Origin: UBA6623 sp965238125
GTDB taxonomy: Bacteria; Acidobacteriota; Terriglobia; Bryobacterales; UBA6623
DNA: 64,000 bases
Direction of reading: 5' to 3'
NCBI GenBank assembly: GCA_965238125.1
Contig: OZ250179.1
Span: 5,270,001 to 5,334,000 of the forward strand
The translations under genes and the position numbers were made by a program. Shown here piece after piece: positions 8,640-16,817 of the stretch; positions within the stretch are counted from its first letter, which is position 1; the number at the start of each line of letters is the position of its first letter. Below the pieces are notes generated by a model. The model did no database searches. It was not told the origin of the DNA and saw only the letters and a program-made list of their open reading frames with translations.

Positions 8640-9917
8640 ATGCGACTGGACGCCATTCCCTGCGCCGACGGGCTCAGCCGCCGCGACTTTCTGCGGTTGG
8701 GCGGGGCGGTCTTCGGCGGCATCAGCCTGCCGCGCATCCTCGAGGCCTCCCAGGGAAAGAGCGACGTCTCCTGCCTGATCTTCTTTCAAAACGGCGGGGC
8801 CTGCCAGCACGACTCTTTTGATCCCAAGCCCGACGCCCCACGCGAGATTCGCGGCGGCTTCAGGACGATTCCCACCGCGATTCCGGGCGTGCATTTCAGC
8901 GAACTGCTGCCCCGCTCCGCCAAGGCGGCCGACAAGTTCACCGTGATCCGCTCGCTTTATTCCAAAGAGGCGATTCACGAGAAGGCCAAGCAGTTTATCT
9001 ATTCGGGAGCCAGGCCGAACAACGCTTTCAAGCATCCGGTTTACGGTTCGGTGGTCGCGAAAGAGTTCGGCTCGAAGAACGGCTTGCCGCCCTTTGTCGT
9101 CATCCCGCGAAAGGACATTGCGGCCGAAGCCGGTTTTCTAGGCCCGGCCTACGATCCTTTCATCACGGGCGACCCGGCGAAGAAGAATTTCTCGGTCCAA
9201 GATTTAAGCGTCCGCACCGGGCTGAGTCTCGAAGAAGCCGCCGGCCGAGCCAAGTTGCTTGCGGCCATTGACGAAGACATCCGAGCCGTCGAAAAATCGC
9301 AGCTCGTCGAGGGCATGGACCACTTCTATCAGAAGGCTTTCGATCTCGTCTCATCGCCGGCGGCAGAAAAGGCCTTCGACCTCGGCGCGGAACCCGACGA
9401 ACTACGCGACGCCTACGGACGCACCACCGCGGGCCAGGGGGCTCTGCTGGCGCGGCGGCTGATTGAATCGGGCGTTCGTCTGGTGACGGTTTTCCATGGC
9501 GGCTACGACACCCACAGCAACAACGACGCGACCAACGAGCGCTTGTACCCGGAGTTTGATCAGGCGTTTACAACCCTGCTCGAGGATATGGAACAGCGCG
9601 GCCTGCTCGACAGCACGCTCGTGCTCGCGCTGGGCGAATTCGGACGCACGCCGAAGATCAATTTCTCCGCCGGCCGGGATCATTGGCCGGGAGTGTTTTC
9701 GATCGCGGCCGCCGGCGTCGGCATCCCCGGGGGACAAGTCATCGGCTCGAGCGATGCTCGCGGCGCGGAACCGAAGGATCGCCCCGTCTCGATCGGCGAA
9801 TTGGGCGCGACGATCTACAAGAAGCTGGGAATCGACTACAAGAAGGACTATCACACCAACGGCCGTCCGGTTCAGATCATCCCGGAAGGAGAGCCGATCC
9901 CCGAGTTGTTCGGTTGA
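8640..9917 (+). CDS. DUF1501 family protein with twin-arginine signal
   Basis: The 425-residue protein starts with LSRRDFLRLGGAVFGG, a Tat export signal that implies folding in the cytoplasm before export. The body carries DUF1501 hallmarks: the early NGGACQHDSFDPKPDAP, the central GGYDTHSNN and, towards the end, LALGEFGRTP followed by GRDHWPG. The fold resembles alkaline phosphatase/sulfatase enzymes, and the His/Asp motifs suggest a metal site. It directly follows the DUF1549/DUF1553 gene and is expected to act with it outside the cytoplasm. Confidence 0.9.
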   Translation: MRLDAIPCADGLSRRDFLRLGGAVFGGISLPRILEASQGKSDVSCLIFFQNGGACQHDSFDPKPDAPREIRGGFRTIPTAIPGVHFSELLPRSAKAADKFTVIRSLYSKEAIHEKAKQFIYSGARPNNAFKHPVYGSVVAKEFGSKNGLPPFVVIPRKDIAAEAGFLGPAYDPFITGDPAKKNFSVQDLSVRTGLSLEEAAGRAKLLAAIDEDIRAVEKSQLVEGMDHFYQKAFDLVSSPAAEKAFDLGAEPDELRDAYGRTTAGQGALLARRLIESGVRLVTVFHGGYDTHSNNDATNERLYPEFDQAFTTLLEDMEQRGLLDSTLVLALGEFGRTPKINFSAGRDHWPGVFSIAAAGVGIPGGQVIGSSDARGAEPKDRPVSIGELGATIYKKLGIDYKKDYHTNGRPVQIIPEGEPIPELFG

Positions 9918-9973
9918 AACGCTGTGAAAAATGGGGGCTGTACCGAGCGCGCGGCCGCATAAGTTCCACACCT

Positions 9974-10230
9974 TGAGCCGCGAAGCGGCGGCAGGAATAT
10001 AGCCTGGGGTGGAGCCGAAGCCGAAACCCCAGGTACGGAACAAGACGAAGTGTGAGCCCTGAAAATGTTGCCATAGGGCACACCGGTCGGATATTCAGGG
10101 CATCGGGAAGCCTTGGGGCTCCGCCCCAGACCCCGAGGTTTATCGCTTTCCGGCCGGGATGTCTCATCGCCTCGGTCCCCGCCCCCGGCAGGGGGCGCGG
10201 ATAGTAGCCCCGGGCTTCAGCCCGGGGTCC
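9974..10230. repeat. intergenic hairpin repeats
   Basis: This 536-bp gap (9918-10453) has no credible gene. At 9974-10036 lies a repeat with the stem pair CCGCGAAGCGGCGG and CCTGGGGT...ACCCCAGG; related copies lie at 54514-54582 and, inverted, at 62150-62208. Further hairpins are TGGGGC/GCCCCA (10114-10128) and the 9-bp stem CCCCGGGCT/AGCCCGGGG (10208-10227). They are mobile-looking palindromic elements and may also end transcription after the DUF1501 gene. Confidence 0.6.
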
Positions 10231-10453
10231 GCGCAACACATCAGGAGAAGCCCCGGACGGGGCGTAGGAACAATCGTTCGATGCAACGCCGACCAATAGG
10301 CAACTTCCGCCCTGCCCGCCCGCTGACGGTTGACTACTTCGACGCTCCTTGGCTTACCTCCTGCGTCGAACGCCACATTCCAAAACCGGCGGTGTGCCAT
10401 ATGGCAAGAAGGTAAAGGCGACAGGCAGGCAGTCCGTCAAGGCCACAATCGTC

Positions 10454-12673
10454 ATGGCACTTCCGTTTCGAACACTACTTCTCTCCGCCGCGGTTCTCCT
10501 GCCGCTCGCGGTCGCCACCGCGTCCGACCTTCCCTCCCCGTGGGTCGAGCGCGTCGCCCCCCTCGGCGGCTTGCGCGGTTCGACGATCGAAGTCGAGTTG
10601 ACAGGCCGTTATCTCTCAAACGCGGTCTCGGTCGAGTTCGACTGCGACGATATCGAGTGGCTCGAAACCTTCGAAACCCACTCGGGAAGGGTGCGCGGTC
10701 GCCTGCGGGTCGCCGATGACGCGGCGCTCGGACCGCACATTGTTTCCGTCATCACCGAAGACGGCCGCTCCAACGCCCGCCTCTTCAACGTCACGCAATT
10801 CCTTTCCACGGCAGAGGTCGAGCCCAACAACCTGCTGCGCAATGCCCAACCGCTCACGCTCGGCCCCCAAATCGTTCACGGCATCCTCCCCAAAGGCCCC
10901 GACATCGACACCTACGTCTTCGAGGCCCAAGCCGGCGAGCGTTGGAATTTCGATTTGCGGTCGATCGAATACGGTTCGCATCTCGAATGCGAAATGGCGC
11001 TGTTGGACGTCGACGGACGAGAAGTCGCTTTCAACGACGATCGCGACGACTACGTGGAAACTCCCTATCTCGACCACACTTTCAAGCAAGCCGGCAAGTA
11101 TTACCTCAGGCTCGATCAATACCGCGGGCCGCAGGGCGTCAATTGCGCCCAAAACTGCGGCTACATGTTGCGCATCACCAAGCTGCCGTTGATCCTGGGG
11201 GCCTCGCCCTTGGGCGGGCCGGTCGGCGCGGAGGCGCGGGTTACGATTCACGGCAAGAGGTTGGAATCGGTCGAGAAAGTCTATTTGACCGAAGTTCGCG
11301 GCGCGGAATATTATCGGCTCACTTTCCCGTTTTCGATTCCCCTGCGGGCCGACGACGACCCTCGTCGAGGCCCGCTCGTGCCTCGTATCGAAGGTACGCT
11401 CATCACCGCCTCGGCCACCCGCCTGGAAGCGACCTTCCCGATTCCCACCGATGCCCGTCCGGGGCTGTGGCGGATGTGGGTCGAGAGCCCCGACGGCGTT
11501 AGCGACGGCCTGAGCTTGGAACTCACAGACGAGCCGGAATTCTCCGAAGCGGAATTCCGGTCGCGGAAGACCCAGCGACCGATCGAAGCCGACAACGGCC
11601 CGCTCACAATCAACGGTCTTCTCGAAAACGACCAAGAGCAGGACAGCTATCTCATCCGAGCCAGGGCGGGCGTCCCTTTGCGTTTCCGAACCCTGGCCGT
11701 GCAACTCGGCCTGCCCTACATCGATACCGTCCTCGAGCTGTTTGACTCGAAAGGTAAACTTCTCGCCGAGCACGACGACATGATGACCGGCCAAGGAACC
11801 GTCATCGGCAATCCCGACAGCAGTCTGGTCTACACTCCGCAAAAGGACGAGACGCTGCGTCTGGTCGTGCGCGACCGCATCGACCGCGGCGGGCCGACCT
11901 ATGCCTACCGCTTGAAGATCGACAATCAGAAGCCGGGATTTCGGTTGTTGCTCGACCCCGACAACATCAACGCGGCGCGAGGGGAGAAGGCAAAGTGGAC
12001 GGTGCTGATGATTCGTGATCCCGGCTTTGACCTAGCCGTGGATGTCGAGGTCGTCGGGCTTCCCGACGGTCTGGAAGCGCCCACCGGAAAATTCCGCGCC
12101 GATCAGTTCTTCGGTCCCTCGGGCGACGGCGACAACGTGATCATCCCGGAACTGCTCCTCGAAGCGGACGTACCCCCGGATCTGCCGCTCGGCGATCACC
12201 CATTGCGGATCATCGGTCGCACGGCGGACGCCGCGGAACCAACGACCATCGTCGAGGCGTTCAGTACGCTGTGGATCGGAGCCCCCCGCAAACGAAACGA
12301 CATCCGCCGCCCGCTACCGCGATCGACTCTTACCGTGGTCGAGCCGTTCGCCCCGCGGCTGAGGGCCGACCCCGCCTTGCTCTCGCGCTTTGGTCGTATA
12401 AGCCTGCACGGCGGCGGCACCGCCCGGCTGGAACTAGCCGCTGAAAACCTTCCCGCCGACGCCCGAATCCGGTTGTTCGGCGCGCCGCCCGGTCTGACAT
12501 TTGACGTAGTCGAACGTAACGCCGACTCCCTTACACTGGAACTTCGCGCCGACGAAGAGTCGGCTCCGGTAGAAGGCCGTATCAGCGTCGAGGCCGAAGC
12601 CGGTGACCGCCGCGCCATGACCGCGCCCATCCGCGTTACCGTGACCGAAAATCCCAACGTGGGTTCGCGCTAG
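10454..12673 (+). CDS. secreted pre-peptidase C-terminal domain protein
   Basis: From the ATG at 10454 the 739-residue protein has a signal peptide (LLLSAAVLLPLAVATA) and an Ig/IPT-like start (VAPLGGLRGSTIEVELTGR). It contains two pre-peptidase C-terminal-like beta domains: VEPNNLLRNAQPL through DTYVFEAQAGERWNFD, and the one at ENDQEQDSYLIRARAGVPL. No peptidase catalytic domain is visible. Proteins of this layout commonly accompany DUF1549/DUF1501 pairs and are thought to sit on the cell surface. The 536-bp gap before it, containing repeats, argues for its own promoter. Confidence 0.85.
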   Translation: MALPFRTLLLSAAVLLPLAVATASDLPSPWVERVAPLGGLRGSTIEVELTGRYLSNAVSVEFDCDDIEWLETFETHSGRVRGRLRVADDAALGPHIVSVITEDGRSNARLFNVTQFLSTAEVEPNNLLRNAQPLTLGPQIVHGILPKGPDIDTYVFEAQAGERWNFDLRSIEYGSHLECEMALLDVDGREVAFNDDRDDYVETPYLDHTFKQAGKYYLRLDQYRGPQGVNCAQNCGYMLRITKLPLILGASPLGGPVGAEARVTIHGKRLESVEKVYLTEVRGAEYYRLTFPFSIPLRADDDPRRGPLVPRIEGTLITASATRLEATFPIPTDARPGLWRMWVESPDGVSDGLSLELTDEPEFSEAEFRSRKTQRPIEADNGPLTINGLLENDQEQDSYLIRARAGVPLRFRTLAVQLGLPYIDTVLELFDSKGKLLAEHDDMMTGQGTVIGNPDSSLVYTPQKDETLRLVVRDRIDRGGPTYAYRLKIDNQKPGFRLLLDPDNINAARGEKAKWTVLMIRDPGFDLAVDVEVVGLPDGLEAPTGKFRADQFFGPSGDGDNVIIPELLLEADVPPDLPLGDHPLRIIGRTADAAEPTTIVEAFSTLWIGAPRKRNDIRRPLPRSTLTVVEPFAPRLRADPALLSRFGRISLHGGGTARLELAAENLPADARIRLFGAPPGLTFDVVERNADSLTLELRADEESAPVEGRISVEAEAGDRRAMTAPIRVTVTENPNVGSR

Positions 12674-12909
12674 GCGCGAAAAATAGACCCGGAAGCCCCG
12701 TTGGCCTGTTATCCATCGGGGTGGATCTGTAGGGAGGTTTGGGCGGTGGCGGTGTAGGATCGGATCACCCGGCTCCAGTGACCGACTGCCGGCCACCCAA
12801 TCCCTCTCACGCAAGCGTGCGCTGAACGCCCACGGTTCAGTGTCTTCTTCATGTCGTTTATGGGTTCGACAAGGTTGTATTAAAAACTGAAACAGTTTAG
12901 GATAGAGAC

Positions 12910-13089
12910 ATGACTCGAATCGACATCCAAAACTTCACTTCCTGGCTCGGCAAACGCTCCTACAAAGCCCGCGTAAAGCGTTTCGGCATCGAGCGCATAC
13001 GGGAGATTGCCCGCGAGAACGGCAAGAAGGGCGGGCGTCCGAAGGGAAGCGGCAAGCGACAGAAAGTCCGCGAGAAGGGAGGGATTTGA
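12910..13089 (+). CDS. small basic protein with AT-hook-like motif (59 aa)
   Basis: The ATG at 12910 opens a 59-codon frame that ends 1 bp before the integrase start at 13091. The protein is strongly basic. It has an amphipathic helical stretch (LGKRSYKARVKRFGIERIREIARENG) and a GGRPKGSGKRQK segment like an AT-hook, which would bind AT-rich minor groove. The tight spacing suggests it is translated with the integrase and could be a DNA-binding accessory such as a directionality factor. No family is recognised. Confidence 0.5.
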   Translation: MTRIDIQNFTSWLGKRSYKARVKRFGIERIREIARENGKKGGRPKGSGKRQKVREKGGI

Positions 13090-13090
13090 G

Positions 13091-13610
13091 ATGGCTTTGT
13101 GGAAACGAGACAAGACCTGGTGGGCCGATCTGACGGTGGGCGGCAACCGCTATCGGCAATCGCTCAAGACGACAGACCGGCGCGAGGCACGTTCTCTCGA
13201 AAAAGAACTGGTCGCCAAGATCCAGGAAGGCAAAGTCGGCTCGGCTGCTGGTAGGAGCTACGCCCGGCTGCCCTTCGACGAGGCGGCGGACCGATACCTG
13301 CGGCAACGGGAGAACAGGAACGCACCATCCAATTCGAGACGGAACGCCTGGTGCCGCTCAAGAAGTACTTCGAGGGCAAGCCATTGGGTCGCATCACCGC
13401 CGAGGACATCGCCGCTTATCAGCAGGCAAGGGCGGGCAGCGGGATCTCGGGGCGCACGATCAACATGGAGATCGGTGTCTTGCAGCGCATGTTGAAGAAG
13501 GCCAAGCGGTGGGCGCTGCTGGCCGAGGACGTAACGCGGTATCCCGAAGCGACGCACATCGGCTGGGCGTTGACCCAAGAAGAGAAAATACGGCTGTTTA
13601 TCACCTGTGC
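13091..13610 (+). pseudogene. tyrosine integrase, frameshifted and truncated
   Basis: The first frame gives an N-terminal arm-binding domain (WKRDKTWWADLTVGGNRYRQSLKTT) and the start of the SAM-like core. A one-base shift near 13317 moves to the frame ERTIQFETERLVPLKKYFEG...RTINMEIGVLQRMLKKAKRW, the typical core-binding domain. The gene then stops resembling an integrase at about 13605 (LTQEEKIRLF), before any of the catalytic R-H-R-Y residues, where a transposase gene begins. The enzyme is therefore inactive. Confidence 0.8.
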
Positions 13611-13637
13611 CTCGCCAAAACTATGTAGCCGTTTAGA

Positions 13638-14734
13638 TTGAGGAGCTTGAGCTCACGGGGCCTTGACAGCCGGGTCCTCCGTTCGCGCAATCTGGTAGCA
13701 GTGATTCCCTTCGTCTTCCGGCTCGTTCGACTACTCAACATGGCTCTGCCCAGCCGCCGGAGCCTCATCCTTGAGAATCTGGCGCTTCGCCAGCAACTGG
13801 CAGTCTACAAGCGAAACGCCAAACGACCTCACCTGCGCCAAACCGATCGCCTGTTCTGGGTCTGGTTGTCCCGCTGCTGGTCCGATTGGCGTTCGGTCGT
13901 TGACATCGTTCGACCCAAGACCGTCATCGGCTGGCATCGTCAAGGTTTCCGGTGCTACTGGCGTTGGAAGAGCTGGCAGCGCGGGCGAAAGCAGGGACGG
14001 CCGCGTGTAACGGGTGAGGTCCGCGCCCTGATTCGCACGATGAAACAGGCGAATCCGCTCTGGGGTGCGCCGCGCATCCACGGCGAGTTGCTCAAGCTGG
14101 GCTTCGAGATTTCCGAGCGCACGATCTCGCGTTTGCTTGCCAAGACCCGTCAGCCTCCGTCGCAAAGCTGGCGGGTCTTTCTCGCCAATCACGCCAGGGA
14201 CTTGGTGGCGTTGGATTTCTTCACCGTCCCCACGATCAGTTTCCGTATCTTGTATGTATTCGTAGTCCTGGCCCACGAGCGTCGGCGTGTGGTGCATTTC
14301 AACGTGACCGCCAATCCCACGGCGTTCTGGACAGGCCAACAGATGATCGAGGCCTTTCCGGAGGACACAACGCCACGTTATTTGCTGCGCGACCGCGATG
14401 GGATCTATGGCCACGAGTTTCGGAAGCGAGTCGAGGGTATGGGCGTCAAGGAGGTGCTGACGGCACCGCAAAGTCCGTGGCAGAATGCTTTCGCCGAGCG
14501 GCTGATCGGATCGATCCGACGGGAGTGTTTGGACCATGTCATTGTCTCAACCGGAAACATCTGAGACGGCTCTTGACGAGCTATTTCGGCTATTACCATC
14601 GATCGAGAACGCACTTGGGTTTGGACAAGGACGCGCCCATCGAGCGACGGGTGCAAGGTGCTGAAGTTGGCAAGGTGATGGAGTTTCCGGAAGTCGGCGG
14701 GCTGCACCATCGTTACGAGCGCCGCGCCGCCTAG
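13638..14734 (+). mobile_element. DDE (integrase-core) transposase, frameshifted
   Basis: One product spans two frames. The first encodes an N-terminal region (LILENLALRQQLAVYKR), a helix-turn-helix part (WGAPRIHGELLKLGFEISERTISRLL) and an rve-type catalytic core with D in LVALDFF, D in LLRDRDGIYG and E in AERLIGSIRREC. At about 14546 a C is missing relative to the expected VLNRKHL, and the C-terminal part continues in another frame to 14734 (YFGYYHRSRTHLGLDKDAP). It has truncated the integrase upstream. Terminal repeats were not found, so the element edges are approximate and the family is left open. Confidence 0.8.
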
Positions 14735-15342
14735 CAGCGTCACCCACTCGAATGGCGGTTGGTCGATTGCGCAATTCGAGTGGGCAGTGGCAACGGCGAC
14801 GGGTGCTCAAGTACGTGCAGGAATGCGGGCACAGCAAGTATTGTGATTGCCAGCCGGCCAGATTGCCGGGAACGCCCAGCAGGACGACACCCCAAAAGAC
14901 CGGATCGTGTACGAGTCCGGTCTTCTTTTCTATCCGCCACGAAGTTTTGGCGAACCACAGGCGCGCCGCCGGGGCATGGGGTACGAAAATCATGGAAGAG
15001 TTGATCTCCCTGGTTGAGTACGACTGCATCGTCACAAGGCTCTCTCAACCCGTCAAGTTGCTCTTCCCCCCGGCGCTCGGCTGCGGCCGTTGAGGGTGCA
15101 TCAAGTCTCCCGAAGACTCGCTGGCCACACCAGTCTCCGCTGGCCGGTGTTGACCGATGACCTCCGCGAACCAGTGGGCTCCGCACGGTGCTCCAGGGCG
15201 GCGTTCTGGCGAAAAGCATGTCTCGAATCCAAGGGGACCTCCTGCTGCGAAAACAGTAGGTACAAATAATCCGTAACTCCTTAGATCACAACGCTTCCCC
15301 TCATATTTGTAGTTAAATATATTGTTTACAATAGTTTATTCG
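14735..15342. other. stretch without recognisable genes
   Basis: About 600 bp between the transposase and the integrase promoter. Open frames on both strands here are short, overlap one another and resemble nothing. The only clear signal is the terminator-like hairpin at 14896-14930. Confidence 0.5.
14896..14930 (+). terminator. probable rho-independent terminator
   Basis: A perfect 9-bp stem AAGACCGGA (14896-14904) / TCCGGTCTT (14916-14924) is followed by CTTTTC. It lies in the noncoding stretch between the transposase and the next integrase and could block read-through into the integrase. Confidence 0.5.
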
Positions 15343-15371
15343 TTGACATCGGGTGCCAGTCAGGGTACAAT
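15343..15371 (+). promoter_or_regulatory. consensus sigma-70-type promoter of the P4-type integrase
   Basis: TTGACA at 15343-15348, a 17-bp spacer and TACAAT at 15366-15371 form a near-perfect housekeeping promoter about 70 bp upstream of the integrase start. Two more TTGACA hexamers (about 15399-15404 and 15410-15415) follow without a good -10 box. Confidence 0.7.
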
Positions 15372-15439
15372 GAAAGCCAGACCGTACCCATACGCTCGTT
15401 GACATTGTGTTGACATGAAATGGTGCCGTCGCCTGCCCA

Positions 15440-16642
15440 GTGAAGGCCGCAAAGCTCACCGAGAGAAGCATCAAGAGCCTGCCGAATCCCTCGGAAGGCA
15501 ACACCGTTGCATGGGATTCGGAATTGTCGGGCTTCGGCATCCGAATCACGCGAAACGGCGCAAGGAGCTTCATCCTCAACTACCGGAATCAGGCAGGCAT
15601 CCAGAGACGCCTGACGATCGGTCGGTTTCCAACGCTAAGCGCTACGGCGGCGCGACTGCGCGCACGCGAACTGAAGGCTCAGGTCGAGTTGGGCGGCGAC
15701 CCACTGGAAGTGAAACGCACGCGCCGGGGCGAGATGTCCTTCGGGGAGCTGGTGGACCTCTTCTCTAAGCGCTTGTTGGCCAATCAGAAGCGTGGATACG
15801 AGCGCGAGCGCCTTCTCCGCCGGGACGCGATCCCGTGGTTCGGCACGAAGACCAAGGCAGTCGATGTCAAGCGCCGTGATGTCATCCACCTCGTCCAAGA
15901 AAAAGCCGTCACCTCGCCGATCGCGGCCAATCGTCTTCTCGGCGCGATTCGCCGCCTTTACAATTGGGCAATCGAGCAGGACATACTCGAGGCAAACCCG
16001 ACCACGCTCATCAAACGTCCCGGGGACGAGAAATCACGTGACCGCGTCTTGTCCGATGACGAGATCGCGGCGTTCTGGGGGAAACTGCCATCGACAAGGC
16101 GGATGGGCGAAGCCGTGCGGGTTGCTCTGCGGCTCATCCTGCTGACGGCGCAGCGACCCGGTGAAACTTGTTCCATGGAGTGGGACGAATTGGACCTGGA
16201 GCTTGGCTGGTGGGCGATCCCTCGGGAAAAGACGAAAGGGGATAGGGCACACCACGTGCCGCTCAACGATCTGGCGCTTGAAGTACTTGCCGGTTGGCCG
16301 CGCGGCGACGGCCCGTGGGTATTCCCTTCAAAACGAGGCAAGCCCTTGAAGGTCCTCGCACCCTCTCAGGCCGTGCGGCTCAACCGCGGGCACTTCGGCC
16401 TACCGCGATTCACGCCTCACGATTTGAGGCGCACGGCGGCAAGTCATCTGGGTGCGGTCGGCGTAGACCGTTTTATTCTCGGTCGCCTGCTGAATCACAG
16501 CGACCGCGAGGTCACGGGCATCTACGACCGCTATACGTACGACAAGGAGAAGAGGCGTGCGATGGAGAAGTGGGCGACGAAGCTCCGCAGAATCCTTGGG
16601 CGCGAGGTGGATCAAGAGAAAGTTGTCTCGATTGGCGACTGA
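15440..16642 (+). CDS. P4-type tyrosine integrase
   Basis: A GTG at 15440 starts a 400-residue protein. The N-terminal DUF4102-like arm-binding domain contains TERSIKSLPNPSEGNTVAWD and GFGIRI. A SAM-like core-binding domain covers about 100-200. The catalytic domain has the first arginine in TAQRPGE, the HDLRR motif (His and second Arg) and the tyrosine nucleophile in GIYDRYTY. All catalytic residues seem present. It would integrate and excise a genomic island, usually at a tRNA gene, but no tRNA or att repeat was found adjacent. It lies behind a strong promoter. Confidence 0.92.
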   Translation: MKAAKLTERSIKSLPNPSEGNTVAWDSELSGFGIRITRNGARSFILNYRNQAGIQRRLTIGRFPTLSATAARLRARELKAQVELGGDPLEVKRTRRGEMSFGELVDLFSKRLLANQKRGYERERLLRRDAIPWFGTKTKAVDVKRRDVIHLVQEKAVTSPIAANRLLGAIRRLYNWAIEQDILEANPTTLIKRPGDEKSRDRVLSDDEIAAFWGKLPSTRRMGEAVRVALRLILLTAQRPGETCSMEWDELDLELGWWAIPREKTKGDRAHHVPLNDLALEVLAGWPRGDGPWVFPSKRGKPLKVLAPSQAVRLNRGHFGLPRFTPHDLRRTAASHLGAVGVDRFILGRLLNHSDREVTGIYDRYTYDKEKRRAMEKWATKLRRILGREVDQEKVVSIGD

Positions 16643-16757
16643 TGACTGATCGCTCAGCTTCAAGGGCCGGGCTTGCCACTGCGCTTCAGAACCCCGGGCC
16701 ACTTTGTCCTAAGTCTCCAGTGCGTCCTCACACGTCCTTCAGCCCCGATTGTTGGTG

Positions 16758-16815
16758 ACATCCGGATATCCCGACAGTTATCCGCGAACAAGCGCTATGT
16801 AGTTCCTTTTAAGCG
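16758..16815. repeat. kinase-spacer repeat, copy A
   Basis: Directly downstream of the K1 stop (K1 is on the minus strand) is a block reading ATCCGGATATCCCGACAG, then AACAAGCGCTATGTAGTTC. Equivalent blocks lie near 19601-19653, 20818-20880, 26946-27003 and, inverted and shorter, 4978-5003. Three of them directly abut the conserved kinase tail (NWYEEFR...REQ). Confidence 0.7.
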
Positions 16816-16817
16816 AC

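Noticed and set aside
10616..11842. Long minus-strand open frame
   Set aside because: It lies fully antisense to the pre-peptidase protein gene, has no recognisable domain and shows the Arg/Val-rich look of GC-rich shadow frames. The same holds for long antisense frames at 21707-22567, 23851-24771, 25265-26170, 46616-48151, 50463-51338 and 57116-58018.
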